Part shown: positions 1 through 5,205 of the stretch, piece by piece
How positions within the stretch are numbered: position 1 is the stretch's first letter
How the letters are laid out: each line of letters starts with the position of its first letter
Assembly: GCA_004299465.1 (NCBI GenBank)
Contig: SCST01000406.1
Span: 1-5,758 of the forward strand
From: Methylovulum sp.
Lineage (GTDB): Bacteria; Pseudomonadota; Gammaproteobacteria; Methylococcales; Methylomonadaceae
Direction of reading: 5' to 3'
DNA length: 5,758 nt
Made by a program: the position numbers and the translations under genes
The notes under the pieces: generated by a model
What the model was told of the DNA's origin: nothing
Seen by the model: the letters and a program-made list of their open reading frames with translations, nothing else
Database searches by the model: none

Positions 1-449
1 TTCAACTGCTCGGACTGCGAAAAATAGCTTTCCAGCGCGGCGGCCAATGTACTGCCTTCCAATCCGACAATGCCCTGGTAAGGGTCGCCATCGTTAGGCT
101 CTATTGTCAATACCAGTTGCCCGTTGCCAAACATTGCACCCAGAGAACCGGCAGTTGCGCCTGGATTGCTTCTTACCAGACCCCTGATTTTTCGGTCGTG
201 CGTCGCTTGGGCGACCAGGGTTTTAATATCGCCGTCGCCTTGCGCCTGGAGAATCATTGAACCGTTGAACTTGATGGTTGCCGACAGCATGGCGACGGCG
301 GCCAAAGCTTGCCCGAGCAATTGCCGTACATTTTCGGGGCCTTGCTGGTGTTGCCGGGCGGCCTGCCAGCTGTCGGATAATTGTACCCATTCGCCGCGGA
401 CGCCCAATTCTTCAAATAAAAAACGGCGTAAGAAATCTTGTTGAGTCAT
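1..449 (-). CDS. hslO: Hsp33 redox-regulated molecular chaperone, N-terminal part (cut by window edge)
   Basis: Cytosolic holdase chaperone that is switched on by oxidation and protects unfolded proteins during oxidative and hypochlorous stress. Translating the minus strand from the ATG at 447-449 gives 149 codons running off the left edge without a stop. The start MTQQDFLRRFLFEE and the following LGVRGEW match the Hsp33 N-terminus (in E. coli, MPQHDQLHRYLFEN then FAVRGE), which supports this start. Later family blocks are visible: LSATIKFNG, the LQAQGDGDIKTLVA strand, GNGQLVLTIEP, and YQGIVGLEGSTLAAALESYF followed by SQSEQL. This is the substrate-binding and dimer domain. The C-terminal zinc domain with its four redox cysteines lies outside the window, so its integrity cannot be judged. 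No strong Shine-Dalgarno sequence is seen; ACAAG sits just before the ATG. The gene is divergent from msrA, another oxidative-stress gene. Identification is firm. Confidence 0.95.
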   Translation of the reverse strand, partial: MTQQDFLRRFLFEELGVRGEWVQLSDSWQAARQHQQGPENVRQLLGQALAAVAMLSATIKFNGSMILQAQGDGDIKTLVAQATHDRKIRGLVRSNPGATAGSLGAMFGNGQLVLTIEPNDGDPYQGIVGLEGSTLAAALESYFSQSEQL

Positions 450-515
450 GCTTGTTTTATCAGATGGTTTCGTTAAAGGTTTGACCTTTGTAATTTTCAG
501 CCGGCAAGTAAACTA

Positions 516-602
516 GAACGCTGATGGCGCAGATGATTAAGATAACATAAGATTTTGCTGCGTTATCTGTGTTTATCCTATTCATCTGCGTCATCAGCGC
601 TC
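516..602. repeat. MITE-like imperfect palindrome
   Basis: Positions 516-545 and 573-602 are inverted copies of each other, matching at 26 of 30 positions, with a 27-nt centre (546-572). The outer arm reads GAACGCTGATGGCGCAGATG on the left. The right arm read on the minus strand is GAGCGCTGATGACGCAGATG. Inside the centre, GATAAC (541-546) and GTTATC (562-567) offer an alternative inner pairing. The repeat has no coding potential and lies between the divergent starts of hslO and msrA, so it terminates neither gene. Its form (about 87 bp, palindromic, intergenic) fits a small non-autonomous mobile or REP-type element. Copies elsewhere cannot be seen in this window. The structure is certain; the mobile-element reading is inference. 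Confidence 0.7.
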
Positions 603-616
603 CATTTCTCTAACAG

Positions 617-644
617 TTGAGCAATTACTGGTCTTTATTATAAT
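617..644 (+). promoter_or_regulatory. Predicted sigma-70 promoter of msrA
   Basis: TTGAGC at 617-622 (four of six consensus bases) is followed after 16 nt by a perfect TATAAT at 639-644. Transcription would start near 651, leaving a leader of about 47 nt before the msrA ATG at 698. It begins 14 nt right of the palindromic repeat and points to msrA. No strong ribosome binding site is seen in the leader. It may also serve the thioesterase gene downstream. Confidence 0.6.
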
Positions 645-697
645 CCAGAATCATAGTAACCTTAGGCCAATCCGCTGACAAACCTTATACGACCACC

Positions 698-1327
698 ATG
701 TTCTTATCGAAAAAGCTCGTGCTGCCGCATCCGTCCGAAGCCTTGCCGGGCCGGGATAAATCCATGCCGATCAGCAACCGGCATTTTGTTACCGGAAACC
801 CTATCGCACCACCGTTCCCCATTCCTATCCAGCAGGCTTTGTTTGGCATGGGCTGTTTTTGGGGTGTTGAAAGAAAGTTTTGGCAATATCCCAATATTTA
901 CAGCACTGCGGTCGGTTATAGCGGCGGCTATACGCCCAACCTGACCTATGACGAATTATGTACCGGTTTGACCGGCCATAATGAAGTCGTCAAAGTGTTT
1001 TATGACCCGTCATTAACGTCTTACCTTGAATTGCTGCGCCTGTTTTGGGAGTCGCATGATCCCACGCAGGGCATGAGGCAAGGCAATGACATCGGCACGC
1101 AATACCGCTCCGGCATTTACACATACAGCCAGGAGCAGCTCGATGCGGCGCTGGCGTCAAGAGCGCATTACCAGGATAAACTGACGCGCGCAGGCTTCAA
1201 GCAGATAACGACGGAAATTATACCTGCCGGTGAATTTTATTATGCCGAAGATTATCACCAGCAGTATCTTGCCAAGGAACCGATGGGATACTGTGGTTTG
1301 GGCGGCTTGGGTGTGGCGTTTGACTAG
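698..1327 (+). CDS. msrA: Peptide-methionine (S)-S-oxide reductase MsrA
   Basis: Reduces the S-epimer of methionine sulfoxide, free or in proteins, repairing oxidised proteins in the cytosol, with thioredoxin as the usual reductant. The 209-aa product is of the long E. coli type (about 212 aa). The catalytic motif GCFWG is at residues 52-56 with nucleophile Cys53. YSGGYTPNLTY is at about 74-84, GHNEVVKVFYDP at about 93-104, DPTQGMRQGNDIGTQYRS at 121-138 and FYYAEDYHQQYL at 180-191. The C-terminal MGYCGLGGLG carries one resolving cysteine, Cys199. The second recycling cysteine of the E. coli enzyme (Cys206) is Ala207 here, in GVAFD, so the disulfide relay must be the shorter two-cysteine form. 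The start is supported because MFLSKKLVLPHPSEALPGRD aligns with the E. coli N-terminus. A good promoter lies upstream, and the thioesterase gene follows after 51 nt on the same strand, so co-transcription is plausible. Confidence 0.96.
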   Translation: MFLSKKLVLPHPSEALPGRDKSMPISNRHFVTGNPIAPPFPIPIQQALFGMGCFWGVERKFWQYPNIYSTAVGYSGGYTPNLTYDELCTGLTGHNEVVKVFYDPSLTSYLELLRLFWESHDPTQGMRQGNDIGTQYRSGIYTYSQEQLDAALASRAHYQDKLTRAGFKQITTEIIPAGEFYYAEDYHQQYLAKEPMGYCGLGGLGVAFD

Positions 1328-1378
1328 CCTGCCGCCGGAAAATTGTACTGTATGTTTTATTTAATGAGCGAGGCATAA

Positions 1379-2080
1379 ATGGAGCTTTTTGCATTTCCGT
1401 TTGCAGGCGGGGGGGAACACTGTTACCGGGAGTTAGGCCCATACTTGGATAAGGCGGTATTAAAAACCCAGGCTATACCGGGGCGGGGACGCTTGATAGG
1501 CAAACCCTGCCTCAGGCGTATCGATGACATGGCCGACTATCTATTGGCGCAATTAGCGCCAGAGCTTGACCGGCCCTATGCCTTGTTTGGACACAGCATG
1601 GGCGCTTTTGTCGCTTATATGCTGACCAGGAAAATAATCGCCCACCAGTTGCCTCAGCCCAAGGCGCTGATTTTTTCGGGCCGGAAAGCACCTTCTGTTT
1701 TTGAACAGGAGCCCAAGCATCAACTGCCGGACGAGTTGTTCAGGAAAATGCTGCGGGACTTGGGCGGCATACCCGATGTGGTCTGGCAGGACCGCGAACT
1801 GATGGCGCTTTTTGAGCCTATCATACGGGCTGATTTTGAATTGATTGAAACGTTTTCATACGATCAGTGCAGACCTGTGGATATTCCGATCCACCTGCTT
1901 TTGGGTGAAGACGACAATGTCACACCAGCCGAAGCGGAAGCCTGGCAGAGAGAAACAACGCAGCCGTTGGCTATTTCTTATTTTAGCGGCGGGCATTTTT
2001 ATTTCCAGGACGACTGGCAAAGCCTGGCGCAGAAAATAAACGCGGTTTTAAGCACGGTAGATGCGGACGGGGCGGCGTAA
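1379..2080 (+). CDS. Type II thioesterase (alpha/beta hydrolase, GrsT/SrfTEII-like)
   Basis: Proteins of this family hydrolyse stalled or wrongly loaded acyl groups from the phosphopantetheine arm of carrier proteins in nonribosomal peptide and polyketide synthases. The 233-aa product shows the family blocks in order: LFAFPFAGGG (3-12), IPGRGRLIGKP (33-43), nucleophile elbow GHSMGA with Ser73 (71-76), FSGRKAP (99-105), LGGIP (128-132), ELMALFEPIIRADFELIET (140-158), the acid loop GEDDNVTP with Asp178 or Asp179, and FSGGHFYF with catalytic His206. The triad looks intact. The start is fixed: an in-frame TAA lies directly before the ATG, the next Met is residue 51, and GAGCGAGG at 1366-1373 can serve as ribosome binding site. 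The N-terminus is some 10 residues shorter than usual for the family. No synthase or carrier protein is visible nearby, so the substrate is unknown. It may be co-transcribed with msrA. Confidence 0.9.
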   Translation: MELFAFPFAGGGEHCYRELGPYLDKAVLKTQAIPGRGRLIGKPCLRRIDDMADYLLAQLAPELDRPYALFGHSMGAFVAYMLTRKIIAHQLPQPKALIFSGRKAPSVFEQEPKHQLPDELFRKMLRDLGGIPDVVWQDRELMALFEPIIRADFELIETFSYDQCRPVDIPIHLLLGEDDNVTPAEAEAWQRETTQPLAISYFSGGHFYFQDDWQSLAQKINAVLSTVDADGAA

Positions 2081-2090
2081 CTAAAACAAG

Positions 2091-2111
2091 GAAAGCACCG
2101 CTACGGCTTTC
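2091..2111. terminator. Possible hairpin terminator after the thioesterase gene
   Basis: Ten nt after the thioesterase stop, GAAAG (2091-2095) pairs with CTTTC (2107-2111). CCG (2098-2100) pairs with CGG (2104-2106) around a CTA loop, leaving a two-base bulge. The plus-strand tail is not U-rich (TAAAATTAAT). The minus-strand tail is better (CTTGTTTTAG). It could therefore stop transcription from the response regulator side as well as, or better than, from the thioesterase side. Placement between convergent genes supports a terminator, but the stem is short. Confidence 0.35.
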
Positions 2112-2148
2112 TAAAATTAATCGTAACGACTCACACGCCCTTCAGAAA

Positions 2149-2177
2149 AGTTTAGCCCTAGGTATACTTTTGGTCAA
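2149..2177 (-). promoter_or_regulatory. Weak promoter-like sequence antisense to the thioesterase end
   Basis: On the minus strand TTGACC (2172-2177, five of six consensus bases) is followed after exactly 17 nt by TAAACT (2149-2154, four of six). It would start a transcript near 2142 running antisense into the 3' end of the thioesterase gene, with no open frame of its own. Such matches occur by chance, so this is a candidate only. Confidence 0.2.
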
Positions 2178-2184
2178 AGGTGTC

Positions 2185-2268
2185 TGTTGTAGGGCGTGCT
2201 GCGCGCGCCAACGGATTGGCACGTTGCCCCAAGTATCGGAGAAGGCGCGCGCGGCACGCCCTACAGCA
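2185..2268. repeat. Long GC-rich inverted repeat between convergent genes
   Basis: The arms 2185-2209 and 2244-2268 are inverted copies over 25 bp with two mismatches. The left arm contains GTAGGGCGTGCTGCGCGCGC, and the right arm read on the minus strand has GTAGGGCGTGCCGCGCGCGC. The 34-nt centre contains a further small palindrome, GCCAA CGGA TTGGC (2207-2220). The element ends 23 nt after the response regulator stop. The transcript would form a very stable stem in either direction but without a U-tract. It may therefore protect 3' ends or assist termination rather than act as a classic terminator. Its sequence type suggests a dispersed REP/MITE-like family, which needs the rest of the genome to confirm. 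Confidence 0.75.
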
Positions 2269-2291
2269 AGGGGCTGAATAACTACTCCGAA

Positions 2292-2924
2292 TTAATCCAG
2301 CAAATGGTGTTTCATCGCATAGCGGATGATTTCAGCGGTTGTGCTCATGTTCATTTTCGACATTAGCCGGGTACGGAAGGTGCTGATGGTCTTGACGCTG
2401 AGCGCCATATCGTTGGCAATTTCAGTGACGCGCTTGCCGCAGGCGATGGCCTGGAAAACCTGGAATTCGCGGTCGCTCAGCAGCGCATGCAGCGGTTTTT
2501 TCCGGGCCGGTTTCAATTCCTCGATCAGCTTTTCGGCCATCGCCGCGCTGATATATTTTCCGCCGCCGGCAACTTTGCGAATGGCCGCGACCAATTGATC
2601 GGGCGCGCTTTCTTTCGTGAGATAGCCGTCCGCACCGGTTTGCAGCATCCTGATGGCGTATTGCTCCTCGGGATACATGCTCAAAATCAGGATAGGCAGG
2701 TGCGGATTCTGCTGTTTCGCGATCCTGGTCAGTTCCAGCACGCTTTTCCCAGGCATCGCTATATCCAGCAGCATGACATCCCAGCCGTCGGCGCGGATCA
2801 TCTTGAGCGCTTCGTCGCCTGACGCCGCTTCGGCGCAAACTTCCATATCAGGAACATCGGCGAGAATCTGTTTCAGGCCTTCCCTGACAATGGCGTGATC
2901 GTCGGCAATCAGGATTTTAATCAT
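2292..2924 (-). CDS. NarL/FixJ-family response regulator (receiver plus LuxR-type HTH)
   Basis: Cytosolic transcription regulator of a two-component pair, 210 aa from the ATG at 2922-2924. Receiver domain (about 1-120): acidic pocket Asp8-Asp9 in LIADDHAIVREGL, phosphoacceptor Asp54 in MLLDIAMPG, switch residue Ser82, and Lys104 in YLTKES. A linker (about 121-145) leads to a LuxR-type helix-turn-helix (about 148-205) with LSDREFQVFQAIACGK, the turn VTEIANDMALSVKTIS, and MNMSTTAEIIRYAMKHHLLD. This start is preferred over a longer in-frame ATG at 3038 because family members begin at MIKILIADDH, and the extra 38 residues would only overlap kinase coding sequence. The ATG lies inside the last codons of the kinase gene (8-nt overlap, ATGATTAA), so the two are translationally coupled and surely partners. 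A 12-bp perfect palindrome (2926-2937) sits just before the start. Target genes are not evident. Confidence 0.93.
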   Translation of the reverse strand: MIKILIADDHAIVREGLKQILADVPDMEVCAEAASGDEALKMIRADGWDVMLLDIAMPGKSVLELTRIAKQQNPHLPILILSMYPEEQYAIRMLQTGADGYLTKESAPDQLVAAIRKVAGGGKYISAAMAEKLIEELKPARKKPLHALLSDREFQVFQAIACGKRVTEIANDMALSVKTISTFRTRLMSKMNMSTTAEIIRYAMKHHLLD

Positions 2925-5127
2925 CGCAGGCGCCTGCTCTATTAGAGGATTGCAGCGGCATGCGCAAACTGAGCAGCGTGCCTTGTCCGGGCCGGCAGTC
3001 GAGCGTGAGTTCGCCGCCGAAATAGCGCGCCCGCTCATGCATGCCCTGAATGCCGTACCTGCCGGATTTGTTCATCTGCGCCGGCGTCATGCCGCAGCCG
3101 TTATCGGCGATGCGCATCAGCAAAACGCCGTCACTCACGCTAATGTCGATGCTTGCCCAGGTCGCTATCGCATGCAGGACGATATTGGTCAATGCCTCCT
3201 GCATGATCCGGAAAACCGCCGTACTGCGTTTTTCATCGATTTCAACAGGGTCCTCCGGTAAGGTCAGCGTACATTCGATACCGGTTTGCTCGCGGAATTC
3301 TTCTATATGCCAATCTATTGCCGCTAATAAACCCAAATGGTCGAGTATGCTGGGGCGCAGGTCCGTCATGATTTTCCTGACGGTTTGGATGGCATCGTCA
3401 ACATGCTGGGTCATGACTTGGGTTTTCTCACGGCACGTCGATAAAGCTGTCGGCAATTGTTTCGCTAACCAGCTTAAATCCATTTTTAGCGCCGTCAGGA
3501 AACTGCCTAATTCATCGTGGATTTCCCTGGCAATCCGGGTCCTTTCTTCTTCCCTGATCAGTTCCTGGTGGCTCGACAATTCGCGCAACGCGTCTTCATT
3601 CTGCTTGTGCTTGCTGACATCATGCACGGTACCGATAAACAGGTGGCGATCATCGACATTAACGGCACTGATGTTTAAATCCATAGGGAATGTTGTGCCG
3701 TCTTTCCTGAGTCCGTCTATTTCGCGGCCTATGCCGCTTGCCTTGGTATTGCCGCCGGCCAGGTAATGGCTCAGGTAGCTATGGTACCGGCTCCGGTTTG
3801 ACTCGGGCACCAAGCAGTTGATGCTCCGGCCGATTAATTCTTCTTCCCGGTAACCGAATATTGTTTCGGTCGAAGGATTAAGGCATTCGATGAGTCCATG
3901 CTCGTCAATAATGATAATCCCGTCAAACACGTTGTTGAGAATGGCGCGCAGCTTCACTTCATTTTTGCTGAGCAAGGCCTGCATTTCACAACGGTAAGTC
4001 ACATCGTTTTGTACGCCGACATAATGCGTGATTTTGTTCTGCTTGTCGCGTATTGGCGAGATAAAGACTTCGTTCCAGAACAGGCTGCCGTCTTTGCGGT
4101 AATTACGCAGGACGGTATGGCTATCGCAGTTTTCAGTTAATGCAGTGCGCAACTGTTCAATTTCAGGCTGGTTGCGATCATTGTTCTGCAAGATGCGGCA
4201 ATTATGTCCAAGCAGTTCGTCAAGGGCATAACCGGTCAAGCGCAGAAAGGCATCGTTTGCATAAATGATCGCATAGTCGGTATCGACAAGGCCGGTGATG
4301 ACGATGCCGTTACTGCTCGAATCAATTGCACGCTGCATCAAGCGCAAGGTATCCTCGATTTTGCGTTGCTCCGTGATGTCTTGTATAGCGCCGTAAATGC
4401 GTATGACCTTGCCGTTAGCCCAGTCGCGGATAGGCAGGGCGTGATCGCTGAAATAGCGGCAATGCTCGTCGCCGGTAATAATACGGTATTCAGCCGTGTT
4501 TTCGAAGCCTGCCAGCAATTGTTCGAAACGATGTTCGACAATTTCAGCGTCATCGGGGTGGATGGCCAGCAGGCCGGCATGATGTGGTTCCGCTGGCTTG
4601 TTGAGCATGCGTTTAAGCGGCTCGGTGAGCCATTCGAATACCGGTTTATTGTCAGGCAAGATGCGCATCGAATAGGCGAAATCGGAGGTCAGCCGTGAAA
4701 TTGCCAGATCCCATTTTTCACACAATAAAATATTGTTGTCCTCATCCTTACACGGGCTTCTCTTGTCGGGATTCAGCAGGCTTTGCTCTATGGCGTCGGC
4801 TAATAAGTGCCGGTTGCTTTTAGTGAGGTAGTCGTCCATGCCGTTTTTAATGGCGGTAACGGCCACCGTCTCGTTACCGGAAGCGGTTAACATGATGACC
4901 GGTATGCAGGCATAGCGCTTATGGAGCTCCTTGAATAAACTCAGGCCATCTGTCCAGCCTAGCCTGAATTCGGTGATTACCAGGTCAAAATCGGCTTGGG
5001 CGATTATGCTGTTAAAGACATCGGGGCTGCCGATTTCAATCATATCGACATCGGCAAACTTGCCGCACAGCGCTTGAATGGTCCGTGAACGTTCTGCGGC
5101 ATCGTCGTCAATAATCAGGAATTTCAT
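2917..5127 (-). CDS. Receiver-PAS-LOV-PAS histidine kinase, probable blue-light sensor
   Basis: Predicted cytosolic sensor kinase of 736 aa, with no membrane segment or signal peptide seen. Domains in order: receiver (1-120) with acidic Asp7-9, Thr81 and Lys103 but Glu53 in place of the phosphorylated Asp (DLVITEFRL); PAS (about 140-255) ending in the linker DITEQRK; LOV domain (about 262-380) with GHNCRILQ (307-314, Cys310), Arg327, Asn342, Asn352 and Gln373; FixL-like PAS (about 386-506) with GIGREIDGLRKDGTTFPMDL; HisKA_3 dimerisation domain (about 522-600) with phosphoacceptor His537 in REIHDELG; HATPase (about 630-726) with N-box Asn648 in QEALTNIV, DNGCGM (675-680) and GIQGMHERA (692-700). 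The Gln of the HDxxxQ phosphatase motif is Ser542. The start gives a normal receiver N-terminus, although no strong ribosome site precedes it. It lies 78 nt after dxs and overlaps the regulator gene by 8 nt. Kinase identity is firm; light sensing is inferred from residues. Confidence 0.92.
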   Translation of the reverse strand: MKFLIIDDDAAERSRTIQALCGKFADVDMIEIGSPDVFNSIIAQADFDLVITEFRLGWTDGLSLFKELHKRYACIPVIMLTASGNETVAVTAIKNGMDDYLTKSNRHLLADAIEQSLLNPDKRSPCKDEDNNILLCEKWDLAISRLTSDFAYSMRILPDNKPVFEWLTEPLKRMLNKPAEPHHAGLLAIHPDDAEIVEHRFEQLLAGFENTAEYRIITGDEHCRYFSDHALPIRDWANGKVIRIYGAIQDITEQRKIEDTLRLMQRAIDSSSNGIVITGLVDTDYAIIYANDAFLRLTGYALDELLGHNCRILQNNDRNQPEIEQLRTALTENCDSHTVLRNYRKDGSLFWNEVFISPIRDKQNKITHYVGVQNDVTYRCEMQALLSKNEVKLRAILNNVFDGIIIIDEHGLIECLNPSTETIFGYREEELIGRSINCLVPESNRSRYHSYLSHYLAGGNTKASGIGREIDGLRKDGTTFPMDLNISAVNVDDRHLFIGTVHDVSKHKQNEDALRELSSHQELIREEERTRIAREIHDELGSFLTALKMDLSWLAKQLPTALSTCREKTQVMTQHVDDAIQTVRKIMTDLRPSILDHLGLLAAIDWHIEEFREQTGIECTLTLPEDPVEIDEKRSTAVFRIMQEALTNIVLHAIATWASIDISVSDGVLLMRIADNGCGMTPAQMNKSGRYGIQGMHERARYFGGELTLDCRPGQGTLLSLRMPLQSSNRAGACDD
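3988..4344 (-). other. Segment encoding the LOV (flavin-binding PAS) domain of the kinase
   Basis: Covers kinase residues about 262-380. LOV domains bind FMN and, in blue light, form a covalent bond between the flavin and a cysteine. The Cys310 codon is TGC at 4198-4200 (minus strand). Around it the sequence is GHNCRILQ against the family GxNCRFLQ. The only change in that motif is Phe to Ile at 312. The other flavin contacts expected of the family are present: IIYANDAF before helix C, Arg327 for the phosphate, NYRKDG (Asn342), FWNEVFISPIRD (Asn352) and YVGVQND (Gln373). The commoner non-LOV bacterial PAS has Pro in place of the Cys (GKNPR), so the Cys together with all the polar contacts argues for a true LOV domain. 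Confidence 0.82.
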
Positions 5128-5137
5128 CGGATTGGTT

Positions 5138-5166
5138 TGTATATCCCAGAATTTAGGCCATGCCAG
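5138..5166 (-). promoter_or_regulatory. Weak candidate promoter of the kinase gene
   Basis: On the minus strand CTGGCA (5161-5166) and TATACA (5138-5143) are separated by 17 nt. Each matches four of six sigma-70 consensus bases. The start site would fall near 5131, only about four bases before the kinase ATG, giving an almost leaderless message. This fits the lack of a Shine-Dalgarno sequence but also makes chance likely. Read-through from dxs is the alternative, as no good terminator stands in the 78-nt gap. Confidence 0.25.
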
Positions 5167-5205
5167 GCCTGTGATGTTTAGCGGAAATTATTTTCGACAA
5201 CATCC

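Noticed and set aside
124..484. Two overlapping plus-strand open frames at the left end.
   Set aside because: They lie antisense to hslO, whose translation matches Hsp33 continuously over the same bases.
2925..3038. Longer form of the response regulator starting at the ATG at 3038 (38 extra residues).
   Set aside because: The extension overlaps kinase coding sequence and resembles no receiver N-terminus. MIKILIADDH at 2924 is the normal family start and is coupled to the kinase stop.
3050..3766. Plus-strand open frame of 238 codons opposite the kinase.
   Set aside because: It is antisense to the well-supported kinase domains, and its translation shows no recognisable motif.
4204..4698. Plus-strand open frame of 164 codons opposite the PAS and LOV regions.
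   Set aside because: Its reading matches no family I know, while the opposite strand encodes clear PAS and LOV motifs.
5139..5170. Sigma-54 promoter suggested by CTGGCATGG upstream of the kinase gene.
   Set aside because: The -24-like TGGCA is present, but the -12 GC doublet is missing at the required distance.
5155..5170. AGGCC/GGCCT inverted repeat between dxs and the kinase as a dxs terminator.
   Set aside because: The stem is only five base pairs and is followed by AAATTC rather than a U-tract, so read-through is more likely.
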